Made by a program: the position numbers and the translations under genes. Positions 1-7,834 of a DNA stretch of 64,000 nucleotides are shown in pieces. Source of the stretch: Actinorugispora endophytica (GTDB lineage Bacteria; Actinomycetota; Actinomycetes; Streptosporangiales; Streptosporangiaceae); contig NZ_SNYN01000019.1 in NCBI RefSeq assembly GCF_004363075.1, positions 29,146 to 93,145 on the forward strand, in the 5' to 3' direction. Position 1 is the stretch's first letter. Every line of letters begins with the position of its first letter. A model generated the notes under the pieces. It had not been told where the DNA came from, did not search any database, and worked only from the letters and a program-made list of their open reading frames with translations.

Positions 1-179
1 GACGCTCGGATGGTGTCTTGGCGGGCGGCCGCTTCCGTGGCGCGGCACCGCCTCACAGGGAAGGAGGCCCGCGCCCGGCAGAGGCCCGCCTCTCAGGATA
101 GAGGAGCGGCGGAGCGTGTTCGGGCCGCTTCGTCGAAGCGTCGCGCACACCACGGGCCCCCGGACGTCCCGGCCACCAC

Positions 180-185
180 TACCCT
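180..185 (+). promoter_or_regulatory. Putative -10 box of a leaderless promoter for rnhB
   Basis: The hexamer TACCCT is followed by exactly 7 bases and then the ATG of rnhB, and no Shine-Dalgarno sequence precedes that ATG. The TANNNT-N7-start layout is the usual signature of leaderless transcripts in actinobacteria. No convincing -35 box is visible. Confidence 0.45.
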
Positions 186-192
186 TGGCCGA

Positions 193-882
193 ATGGCGAA
201 GGCATCGGCATCCGTCCCCCCGCCCACCGACGAACTGGAGCGCGAGCTCGCGGCGGCCGGGGCGCGGCTCGTCGCGGGCGTCGACGAGGTGGGGCGCGGG
301 GCCTGGGCGGGGCCGGTCCTGGTGTGCGCGGCGGTCACCGACGGCTCACCGGCGCCCGAAGGGCTCACCGACTCCAAGAGGCTCAGCCCCAAGCGCCGCG
401 TCGCCATGGCGGACCTGGTCCGCCCCTGGGTGCGAGACCACGCGTTCGGGCAGGCGGAGCCCGGTGAGATCGACGAGTTCGGGATGACCGAGGCGCTGCG
501 GCTGGCGGCCGGCCGCGCCCTGGCCGGTCTCGCGAAGCGGCCCGACGCGGTCATCCTGGACGGCAAGCACGACTACCTCGGTCGGCCCTGGGCGGTGCGC
601 ACCCAGGTCAAGGCGGACCTGACCTGCGTCAGCGTCGCGGCGGCCTCGGTCCTGGCGAAGGTGCGCCGGGACGCCGCGATGGCCGCGCTGGACGCCGAGC
701 ACCCGGGCTACGGGTTCGACACCGCCGCGGGGTATCCGTCCCCGGCGCACCGGGCCGCGCTCGCCGAGCACGGCCCCACCCCGCACCACCGGATGTCCTG
801 GTCCTACCTCGACGACCTGCCCCGCTGGCGGCACCTGCGCGTGCGCCGCCCCGCGCCGGGCGGCCAGCTGAGCATCCTGTAG
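193..882 (+). CDS. rnhB: Ribonuclease HII
   Basis: The 229-aa product is a cytoplasmic endonuclease that cleaves the RNA strand of RNA-DNA hybrids and nicks DNA at misincorporated ribonucleotides. The family signature GVDEVGRG, with its Asp-Glu metal ligands, lies near residues 24-31. It is followed by DGKHDYL, the [14 protein letters not shown] helix and the [10 protein letters not shown] segment typical of RNase HII. The frame is open further upstream to base 10, but that extension is Arg/Ala-rich and unlike the family. The ATG at 193 sits 7 bases after a TACCCT box, so it was chosen as a leaderless start. The length fits the family. Confidence 0.95.
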   Translation: MAKASASVPPPTDELERELAAAGARLVAGVDEVGRGAWAGPVLVCAAVTDGSPAPEGLTDSKRLSPKRRVAMADLVRPWVRDHAFGQAEPGEIDEFGMTEALRLAAGRALAGLAKRPDAVILDGKHDYLGRPWAVRTQVKADLTCVSVAAASVLAKVRRDAAMAALDAEHPGYGFDTAAGYPSPAHRAALAEHGPTPHHRMSWSYLDDLPRWRHLRVRRPAPGGQLSIL

Positions 883-1098
883 CCGGGCGGAACCCGGTGA
901 CCGGCCCGTCTTCCCGGCAGAAGGGATGAAGGGCCGTGTTCCCCGGCGGGGCAGCGGGAGGCGGGAGGGGGCGGTCCGCGCGCGACACGCGGAGCGCTCC
1001 TTACGAAACCCGCACCGCAACCGGCAGTATGGGACGGGACCAGGTCGAGCGAACGCAAGCCGGATGCATCGGGTCGTACCACGAAGGGGGCAGCCAAA

Positions 1099-3501
1099 TT
1101 GGGTCGTGGGAACGGACCCCGGGTCGCACAGCGGCCCAAGGCGTCCTCGCTGGAGAGGCTGCGCACCGCCTACTACCGCGTCCCCTTCCGGTCCAGGCTC
1201 CTGGCCGGGGTCGGAACGGTCACCGTGGCGGCCGTGGCGGCCTTCGTGGTGGACGTCCCGGTCATGGGGGCCGTCGCGGTCACGGTGGTGATCCTCGGGC
1301 TCCTGGCCGCGCTGATGCGGTCGGCCGCGGCCGTGGCCACCGCCGCGGTCTGCGTGGTGTGGGCGGTCCTGGCCTACGCGTTGTTCCTCATCCCGCTGGG
1401 CGGCGACCCCGTTCTGCTGGTGCTGCCGTTCCTGCCGCCGCTGGTGTCGCTCGCCGCCACCAGGATCACCGCGTTCCCCGTCTGGCACACCACCCTGCTG
1501 GCGCTGCTGGTCGGCTTGATCCTGGGGTTCGGGGTGGCGCTGGCCGGGATGGTCACCGACGCGGTCCCGCCGGGGACGGGGGTGGCCGTCACCGCCGCGG
1601 CCGCCGGGGCCGCGCTGCTGTGGCGCGCGGTGGCCGGGCGCCGGCTCGCCAAGGAGATGAGCCGCTACCAGCCGAACCGCGCCGCCGTCCCGGAGCAGCG
1701 CGGCACGCCTCCCGACCGGCTGCGCTCGCGGGGGGGACGCGACGGCGGCCCCAGGGGGGAGGCCGACAGCGCCGAGCCGGTCCCGGTGGACGAGGCGCTG
1801 GCCGAACTCGAGAGCATGATCGGCCTGGACCCGGTCAAGCAGCAGGTCCGCGCGATCGCCGCCTCCATCGAGGCGGCCCGGCTGCGCGCGGACGCCGGGT
1901 ACAGCGTGGACAAGCCGCTGCGCCACCTGGTGTTCTCCGGGCCGCCGGGAACCGGGAAGACCAGCGTCGCGCGCACCCTGGCCACGATCTTCCACTCCTT
2001 CGGGCTGCTGCCGTCGGCGCGCGTGGTGGAGGCCCAGCGCGCGGACCTGGTGGGGGAGTACCTGGGCGCCACGGCCATCAAGACCAACGAGCTGGTGGAC
2101 CGGGCGCTGGGCGGAGTGCTGTTCATCGACGAGGCGTACGCGCTGGTCAACGACGGGGACGGGCAGCCCGACCGGTTCGGCAACGAGGCCGTGCAGACGC
2201 TGCTGAAGCGGGCCGAGGACGACCGCGACCAGCTGGTCGTCATCCTCGCCGGGTACGAGGACGAGATGGACCGCTTCCTGGCCTCCAACCCAGGCCTGGC
2301 CTCGCGCTTCGCCACCCGTATCACCTTTCCCAGCTACACCCCCGACGAGCTCCGGCGCATCGCCGAGGCGTTGTTCGCCCAGCGCGGCGACATCCTGGAG
2401 GCGGAGGCCGCCCCGGCGCTGCGGCTGCGCCTGGACCAGGTGGCCCAGCGGGGCGCCGTCGACGAGCTCGGCAACGGCCGGTTCGCCCGGTCCCTGGTGG
2501 AGAAGGCGGCCGAGGCCCGTGACGTGCGGGTGGTCACCCGGGGCGAGACCGGGAAGCGGCCCGGGGCCGAGGACCTGGTGACGGTGCGCCGGGCCGATAT
2601 CGCCGCCGCCTACGACGCCCTCACCCGCCGCCTGCCCGGATTCGCGAAGACGCCCGACGTGACCGAGGCGCTGGCCGAACTGGACGCGATGATCGGCCTG
2701 GACCCGGTCAAACAGCAGGTCAAGGCGATCGCCGCGCAGCTGCAGGTGGCCAGGCTCCGCGAGGGGCAGGGGCTGCGCGCCCAGCCGCCGATGCGGCACT
2801 TCGTCTTCGTCGGCCCGCCGGGGACCGGTAAGACGACGGTCGCGCGCATCCTGGGCCGGGTCTTCGCCTCCCTGGGGCTGCTCAACCGGCCGGACGTGGT
2901 CGAGGCGGGCCGCGCGGACCTGGTAGGCGAGCACCTGGGAGCGACGGCGGTCAAGACCAACAAGCTGGTGGACCGGGCGCTGGGCGGCGTCCTGTTCATC
3001 GACGAGGCGTACGCGCTGGCCAACCCGGGGTACAGCGGTGGCGACGCGTTCGGTTCGGAGGCGATCCAGACGCTGCTCAAGCGGGCCGAGGACGACCGCT
3101 CCCGGCTGGTCATCGTGCTCGCCGGCTACCCGGCCGACATGGACCGCTTCCTGGGCAGCAACGCGGGGCTGTCCTCGCGCTTCAACGTGCGGGTGGCCTT
3201 CCCCAGCTACTCTCCCGACGAGCTCACCGAGATCGCCGAACGGGTGGCCGCGGGGGCCGGAGACTCCTTCGACGGGGAGGCGCGCGAGGACCTGCGCCGC
3301 ATCTTCGGCTACGTCTGCGACGAGGGGTGGATCGACGAGTTCGGCAACGGCCGGTTCGCCCGGTCGCTGTTCGAGAAGGCGTGCTCCCAGCGGGACCTGC
3401 GGGTGTCCGAGGACCTGGGCGAGGGCGCCAGCGCAGCCGAGCTCACCACGATCACCAGCGCGGACCTGCGCGGCGCGTACGCGGAGATCACCCAGAGGTA
3501 G
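1099..3501 (+). CDS. Membrane-anchored double AAA+ ATPase (CbxX/SpoVK/EccA-like)
   Basis: The 800-aa protein starts at a TTG with a good ribosome binding site (AAGGGGG, 8 bases upstream). Residues about 33-130 form several hydrophobic segments, so the N-terminus is probably membrane-embedded. A variable linker follows, then two tandem AAA+ domains of the CbxX/CfxQ-SpoVK type. Each has a Walker A motif GPPGTGKT (near residues 281 and 571), a Walker B GGVLFIDEAYAL and an SRF arginine-finger segment. The two domains are close paralogues, which implies an internal duplication. Such ATPases remodel protein complexes; EccA of type VII secretion belongs here, but no secretion genes flank this one and it carries its own membrane segments. 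The substrate is unknown. Confidence 0.85.
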   Translation: MGRGNGPRVAQRPKASSLERLRTAYYRVPFRSRLLAGVGTVTVAAVAAFVVDVPVMGAVAVTVVILGLLAALMRSAAAVATAAVCVVWAVLAYALFLIPLGGDPVLLVLPFLPPLVSLAATRITAFPVWHTTLLALLVGLILGFGVALAGMVTDAVPPGTGVAVTAAAAGAALLWRAVAGRRLAKEMSRYQPNRAAVPEQRGTPPDRLRSRGGRDGGPRGEADSAEPVPVDEALAELESMIGLDPVKQQVRAIAASIEAARLRADAGYSVDKPLRHLVFSGPPGTGKTSVARTLATIFHSFGLLPSARVVEAQRADLVGEYLGATAIKTNELVDRALGGVLFIDEAYALVNDGDGQPDRFGNEAVQTLLKRAEDDRDQLVVILAGYEDEMDRFLASNPGLASRFATRITFPSYTPDELRRIAEALFAQRGDILEAEAAPALRLRLDQVAQRGAVDELGNGRFARSLVEKAAEARDVRVVTRGETGKRPGAEDLVTVRRADIAAAYDALTRRLPGFAKTPDVTEALAELDAMIGLDPVKQQVKAIAAQLQVARLREGQGLRAQPPMRHFVFVGPPGTGKTTVARILGRVFASLGLLNRPDVVEAGRADLVGEHLGATAVKTNKLVDRALGGVLFIDEAYALANPGYSGGDAFGSEAIQTLLKRAEDDRSRLVIVLAGYPADMDRFLGSNAGLSSRFNVRVAFPSYSPDELTEIAERVAAGAGDSFDGEAREDLRRIFGYVCDEGWIDEFGNGRFARSLFEKACSQRDLRVSEDLGEGASAAELTTITSADLRGAYAEITQR

Positions 3502-3592
3502 CGGGCCCGGCCGGTTCCCCGTAGGGGACAAATCAGGGTGGGCCGGCGAGGAAAGCCCCTGAGGACGGGGGTGCGGGGAAGGCCGCCCCTGC

Positions 3593-3598
3593 TAGGGT
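3593..3598 (+). promoter_or_regulatory. Putative -10 box of a leaderless promoter for the nucleotidyltransferase
   Basis: TAGGGT is followed by 7 bases and then the ATG at 3606, with no Shine-Dalgarno in between. This is the same TANNNT-N7-start layout seen upstream of rnhB. Confidence 0.45.
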
Positions 3599-3605
3599 CC
3601 GGCTC

Positions 3606-4367
3606 ATGAGTCGTTCCAGCGAACCCATTCGCCAGGCCGTCATCCTCGCCGGGGGGCAGGCGACCCGCCTCCGCCCCTACACCGACACCCGCCCCAAGGC
3701 GATGGTCGAGGTCGCCGACCGGCCGATCATCGACTACCAGTTGGAATGGCTCGGTCGGCACGGAGTGGAGCACGTGGTGGTCTCCTGCGGCTACAAGGCC
3801 GAGGTACTGCGCGAACACCTCTCGGCGCGCGCCCAGGGCCCGGAGGTCACGCTCCTGGTCGAGGACGAGCCGCTGGGCCGCGGCGGCGCGCTGCGGTTCG
3901 CGGCCTCGGGGCTCAGGGACGCCGGCGCCGCCTACTTCGCCCTCAACGGCGACGTCCTGACCTGGTTCCCGCTGGACGAGTTCACCGCCTACCACCGGGA
4001 CAAGGGCGGCCTGATCACCCTGGCGCTGGCCCAGTACCGAACCAGCTGGGGCATCGTGGACGTCACCGACAGCGGCCTGATCGAGGGCTTCACGCAGAGC
4101 CCGCTGCTGCCGTTCTGGATCAACGCGGGCGTCTACGTCTTCGAGCCGGAGGCCACCCCGCTGCTGCCGGTCAAGGGGGACCACGAGTCCAGCACCTTCC
4201 CGGACCTGGCCGGTCGGGGAAAGCTGTTCGGCTACCGGATCGACGGTTTCTGGCGGGGCGTGGACACCGTCAAGGACGTCAAGGAGGCCGGCGAGCAGAT
4301 CCCCGAACTCCTGGACGGAACCCTGGGCGCCCCCGCGTCCGGAGGGTCGGTATCGTCGCGTCCGTGA
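3606..4367 (+). CDS. Sugar nucleotidyltransferase (NDP-sugar pyrophosphorylase-like)
   Basis: The 253-aa protein has the nucleotidyltransferase fold that couples a sugar 1-phosphate to an NTP. The N-terminal nucleotide-binding motif is LAGGQATRLRP with the following Lys in TRPKAM, near residues 15-33. The metal-binding Asp is in FALNGDVLTWF, and GVDTVKD is near the C-terminus. It most resembles short mannose-1-phosphate guanylyltransferase or glucose-1-phosphate thymidylyltransferase-like enzymes without the C-terminal beta-helix, so the sugar cannot be assigned. Its stop overlaps the GTG of the next gene (GTGA), implying translational coupling with the phosphatase. Confidence 0.85.
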   Translation: MSRSSEPIRQAVILAGGQATRLRPYTDTRPKAMVEVADRPIIDYQLEWLGRHGVEHVVVSCGYKAEVLREHLSARAQGPEVTLLVEDEPLGRGGALRFAASGLRDAGAAYFALNGDVLTWFPLDEFTAYHRDKGGLITLALAQYRTSWGIVDVTDSGLIEGFTQSPLLPFWINAGVYVFEPEATPLLPVKGDHESSTFPDLAGRGKLFGYRIDGFWRGVDTVKDVKEAGEQIPELLDGTLGAPASGGSVSSRP

Positions 4368-5143
4368 CTGGACGTGAGCCGGTGCTCGGCACCGCACCCA
4401 ACTTCCGCGACCTCGCCGGGTCGACGGCGGGCGGCGGCGCGCGGGTGCGCCGCGGTCTGCTGTACCGCGCGGACTCGCTGGCCCGGCTGGACGACGACGA
4501 CTTCACCATCCTGTCGGGCCTCGGACTCAGGCAGGTGGTGGACCTGCGGACCGTGTTCGAGCGGGAGCGCGGCGTGGACCGGGTGCCCGACGGGGCGGAG
4601 TACGTGGTCCTGGACGTGCAGAGGAACCACTCCACCGGCGCCGACCTCGCGGCGATCCTGTCGGACCCCGACCGGGCCCGCGCGGTCCTGGCCGACGACG
4701 GGGCCGAGCGGTTCATGCTCGAGGTGAACCGGATGCTGGTCGGCACCCGGGACGCGTGCGCCGCGTACCGGAAGCTCGTCGAGCGCGCCGCGTACGGGCC
4801 GCTGCCGCTGGTCTTCCACTGCAGTGCGGGCAAGGACCGGACCGGATGGGGAGCGGCCCTGCTGCTGGGCCTGCTGGGCGTGCCCAAGGACGACGTCCTG
4901 GAGGACTACCTGGCCAGCAACGCCAGGCTCGGCGGGCTGATGGACTGGATCATGGAGCTGGTCGGCGGTCAGGGCCTGGACCCGGCGACGGTCCGGCCGA
5001 TGATCGAGGTGCGCCCCGAGTACCTGGAGGCCGCCTACGCCGAGATCGACTCGGTCTACGGCGGCTTCGACGGTTACGTGGCCGAGGGCCTGCGCCTGGA
5101 CCCCGCGACCGTCGACGCCCTGCGCGAGCGGCTGCTCCACTGA
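4364..5143 (+). CDS. Tyrosine/dual-specificity-type protein phosphatase
   Basis: The 259-aa protein belongs to the Y-phosphatase3 (PtpB/MptpB-like) family. It begins with the typical APNFRDLAG segment, has the RADSLARL and VVDLRT motifs, and carries the catalytic loop HCSAGKDRTGWG with the Cys and Arg of the CX5R signature. The chosen GTG overlaps the upstream stop by 4 bases. GGAGGG lies 17 bases upstream, which is far, so the in-frame GTG at 4382 is a possible alternative. The substrate could be a protein phosphotyrosine or a phosphoinositide, as known for related enzymes. Coupling to a sugar nucleotidyltransferase is the only context clue. Confidence 0.88.
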   Translation: MTGREPVLGTAPNFRDLAGSTAGGGARVRRGLLYRADSLARLDDDDFTILSGLGLRQVVDLRTVFERERGVDRVPDGAEYVVLDVQRNHSTGADLAAILSDPDRARAVLADDGAERFMLEVNRMLVGTRDACAAYRKLVERAAYGPLPLVFHCSAGKDRTGWGAALLLGLLGVPKDDVLEDYLASNARLGGLMDWIMELVGGQGLDPATVRPMIEVRPEYLEAAYAEIDSVYGGFDGYVAEGLRLDPATVDALRERLLH

Positions 5144-5144
5144 G

Positions 5145-5188
5145 CCGCCCGCCGGTTGTGCGGGGCCCGGACCCCGCACCCCGGGCGG
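5145..5188. terminator. Bidirectional hairpin between convergent genes
   Basis: The arms CCGCCCG and CGGGCGG enclose an inner perfect stem, GTGCGGGG/CCCCGCAC. It lies exactly between two convergent stop codons. No U-tract is visible. Confidence 0.6.
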
Positions 5189-6817
5189 TCAGAGCTCGTC
5201 GAGACCCTTGATCAGGGCGGACTCGTCCTCGGTGTCGCCGAGGACGCCCAGCAGCGTCTCCAGGACCGCGGACCGGGTGTGCCCGCGGTCGAGCAGCCGC
5301 TGGACCGCGCGCCACAGGTTGGGAGGGTCGCCCTTCCACAGCCGTTCGGCCAGCCGCTCGTGTGCGGCCAGGGCCTCCTCGTCGACCGGGTCGAGGATCT
5401 CCTCGGCCGGCTCGGGGACAGCGCTGTGCCGACCCCTGGTCCGGGGCGGGACGTCGTACGCGTCGAAGTGGTCCAGCCGCAGCAGCGCGCGCCGCCCGGC
5501 CGCGGTCGTGGGGTCGAACCCGTCCTCGTCCAGCCCCGTCGTCACGTCCACCAGCGGGAAGGCGAACATCCGGCGGGGCAGCGCGGACAGGTCCCCGTCG
5601 GGCAGCAACCGGTTCAGCACCTCGCGGCGCAGCCCGAACGTGGACGAGGGGTCCCAGTAGGACTCGGTGAACACGGCCGTGGCCTCCCACACCGCGTCGA
5701 CCGTCGCGTGCAGCGCGATCTCGGGCAGGCCCTGGAACGGCCCGGCCCAGCGGATCCACGCGGCCAGGACGTGCGGCATCGCCTCCTGCTCCTCGGGCAG
5801 CAGCACCACCCGCCGCGGCAGCCACTCCAGCATGAACGTCTCCACCTTGCGCGGGCTCACCCGCAGCGGGCGGCCGAAGTCGGCGTCGCAGCCGTAGTCG
5901 ATGATGTGCTCGGCGCAGCGTCCGGCGGCGTAGCTGTCGGACAGGTCGGCGGCGGCGTCAGAGGCGAGGAAGCGCGCGGCCAGGGTGGCGCGGCGGTCCC
6001 GCCGCCACGATCCCGCCCTGCCCGGCTCCTCCCGGGGCAGCACGCGTGCCCGCGCGCGGATGAACGCCAGCAGCGAGGTCAGGGCGCGGCCCGGTTCGTA
6101 CCCCGGGTCCTCCTCCGCGGTGGCGGCCACCAGCCGGTCGGTCCGTTCGATCGCCGCGTTCAGCAGGGTGTGCGCCCGCTCGAGGGAGAGCGGGGCGAAG
6201 GACGCCATCGGGTTGGCGTCGGCCTCCTCGGTGCAGTGCCGCAGCAGCCGGTCGACCTTGGTACTGACCCACGCGTCGCGCAGGATGCCTCCGGAGTTGT
6301 GGTCGATGACGGTGATCAGCGCGTGCTCGGTGTCCTCGGCGTCGTAGTCGCGCTCGTAGCGGTAGGTGCACACGAGTTCGTCGGTGTCGCCGAACCTGGA
6401 CCGGGACACGTAGGCCTCGACGGGGCGGGCGGTGTTGGGGGAGGACGCCCACCGGGGACGGGCGATACCGCGCTCCACCAGTTCTCGCGCGCCGCGTCCG
6501 GCCTTCATCCGGTGCCGGTGGCTGGCGCCCAGAGAGGCGACGCCGGTGAGAAGGGCCAGCGCCGCGGGGGTGGCGTCGCGGCGGGCGTAGTCGAGCAGGC
6601 CTTCGCCGATCAGGCGGTTGGCGTCGATCCCGTGGACGCGCGGCCCCTGCCAGGAGCCCAGGAGTTCACTGACGACGAGCTCGGCGTCGAGCGCGTGCCG
6701 CATCGCCAGCAGGGCCCGGGACGTGCGCAGCATCCCGGCGAACACCTCGTCGGGCGGCGGCGCGGAGCCCGGTTCGAGAGGAGGGGACGGTAGTGACACC
6801 CAACGAGGGTATGACAA
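5189..6817 (-). CDS. Protein of unknown function, 542 aa
   Basis: I do not recognise this family. The ORF is long, has strong actinobacterial codon bias, and lies convergent to the phosphatase gene. The protein is soluble, with no signal peptide or membrane helix, rich in Arg/Ala/Leu, and looks mostly alpha-helical. Distinct segments include VDRLLRHCTEEADANPMASF, a central block of aromatic and acidic residues near WIRWAGPFQGLPEIALHAT, and an acidic C-terminus. The given start is a TTG without a clear ribosome binding site; a GTG 18 bases downstream or the ATG at residue 29 are alternatives. No neighbour suggests a role. Confidence 0.7.
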   Translation of the reverse strand: MSYPRWVSLPSPPLEPGSAPPPDEVFAGMLRTSRALLAMRHALDAELVVSELLGSWQGPRVHGIDANRLIGEGLLDYARRDATPAALALLTGVASLGASHRHRMKAGRGARELVERGIARPRWASSPNTARPVEAYVSRSRFGDTDELVCTYRYERDYDAEDTEHALITVIDHNSGGILRDAWVSTKVDRLLRHCTEEADANPMASFAPLSLERAHTLLNAAIERTDRLVAATAEEDPGYEPGRALTSLLAFIRARARVLPREEPGRAGSWRRDRRATLAARFLASDAAADLSDSYAAGRCAEHIIDYGCDADFGRPLRVSPRKVETFMLEWLPRRVVLLPEEQEAMPHVLAAWIRWAGPFQGLPEIALHATVDAVWEATAVFTESYWDPSSTFGLRREVLNRLLPDGDLSALPRRMFAFPLVDVTTGLDEDGFDPTTAAGRRALLRLDHFDAYDVPPRTRGRHSAVPEPAEEILDPVDEEALAAHERLAERLWKGDPPNLWRAVQRLLDRGHTRSAVLETLLGVLGDTEDESALIKGLDEL

Positions 6818-6909
6818 GGCATGTGGAAGCCAGGGCGATTCGGCCGGGTCGCGCGGTTCGGGCTCGCGGCCGGGCCCGCCCCGTCGGCCAGGGGCGGGCC
6901 AGGCCGGGT

Positions 6910-7161
6910 TCAGCTCAAGCGGTCATGGTCGCCTGGACGGGGCCGTGCCGCGGACGGGGGTTCGGATTTGACCAGTGCCCGGAGGTGCTCCCGGGCGACG
7001 CGTTCGACGAGACGGGGAGTGACCTCGAACCCGAGATGCTCGGCGCATCTCCAGGTGTCGGTGACGCAGCGCTCCACCGACCGCTGCGGAAGCGACTTGA
7101 ACTCCATTCGCAATCGAATGATTACTCTCTGTAAGTCGACGGGCTGATAGGTCCTGAGCAT
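6910..7161 (-). CDS. Three-helix-bundle dimerization-domain-like small protein
   Basis: The 83-aa product contains an amphipathic helical region (VDLQRVIIRLRMEF, SVERCVTDTWRCAEHLG, TPRLVERVAREHLRALV) resembling the small actinobacterial proteins annotated as three-helix bundle dimerization domain proteins. Their function is not known. The frame is open further upstream, but the ATG at 7161 is preceded at 8-9 bases by AGAGGGGG, so it is the likely start. It lies upstream of the 542-aa gene on the same strand with a 92-base gap and could share its transcript. Confidence 0.6.
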   Translation of the reverse strand: MLRTYQPVDLQRVIIRLRMEFKSLPQRSVERCVTDTWRCAEHLGFEVTPRLVERVAREHLRALVKSEPPSAARPRPGDHDRLS

Positions 7162-7834
7162 CCGCGCACGCCCCCTCTGGAATCGGCCTCGACGGTGACC
7201 ACCATCCATTTCACAACGTCGAAACAGGGTGTCAAGGCCTGACTGCACAGGTCTTACTCTGCCTTTGTGTCACCATGGGTGCTTCCAGGCCGTTTCGTGC
7301 CCCGGACGCGATCGAAGTGTGCTCTTCGGCGGAGCCGCGTCCGTTCCGGGGGGTGGTGGAGAGGCGGGGGAAGGAGAAAGGACGTGTTTCGGTTTTCGGT
7401 CGGATCCGAATCCGCTGCCGAGCGCGTCCCCAATGGGGCGTTCATCCTGGTGAAGGTGCGGTTTTCCAGGAAAGAGATGACCGAAATGGTCGAACCTTCC
7501 ATATCCTGGTGAGTTAACGCATATTATTTACTTTCCGCGAGCGCCGTGGGCCGGACGCCTCGGCCGGACCGGCGTGATCAGGCCGTGGTGTCCTATGCTG
7601 AGGCGGTGCGGTGGCAGGCGAGAGCGCAGTCCGGTCCGGTCCCCGGCGCCAGGCGGTCTCCCGTCCGGACCGTGCGGAACGAGGGGATGGTCACCGCGAT
7701 CGCCGGCCGGACGCGTGCGTGGTCGGACGTATGCAGTGCTTCCGGCATATGCGGTGGCCGCCGGCGCGCCGTATGCGTTCAACAGTCATAAATCCCCCTA
7801 TGGCCACGGGGAAAGGACCCCGGAGGTGTCACCG
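7162..7834. other. Intergenic region between divergent genes
   Basis: This stretch of about 670 bases separates the divergent 83-aa gene and the PAS/PP2C phosphatase gene. It contains one short candidate gene (7384-7512, listed separately) and an A/T-richer patch around 7510-7540. Other open frames here have poor codon bias. No promoter could be assigned with confidence. Confidence 0.4.
7384..7512 (+). CDS. Candidate small protein, 42 aa
   Basis: A GTG at 7384 is preceded at 7 bases by a very strong Shine-Dalgarno (AAGGAG in an AAGGAGAAAGGAC context). The product begins with residues VFRFSVGSESAAERVPNGAF and ends EPSISW. It has no recognised domain. The third-position GC is lower than in the neighbours and there is no homology evidence, so it may be spurious. 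The quality of the ribosome binding site in an otherwise gene-free region is the only reason to list it. Confidence 0.3.
   Translation: MFRFSVGSESAAERVPNGAFILVKVRFSRKEMTEMVEPSISW

Noticed and set aside
10..192. N-terminal extension of rnhB in the open frame
   Set aside because: Arg/Ala-rich and without family similarity. The ATG at 193 fits both the family start and a leaderless promoter layout.
346..3531. A 1061-aa minus-strand open frame
   Set aside because: It is the antisense shadow of the rnhB and AAA+ genes. Its composition (long runs of Arg/Gly/Gln/Asp) is typical of the complement of high-GC genes, and no domain is visible.
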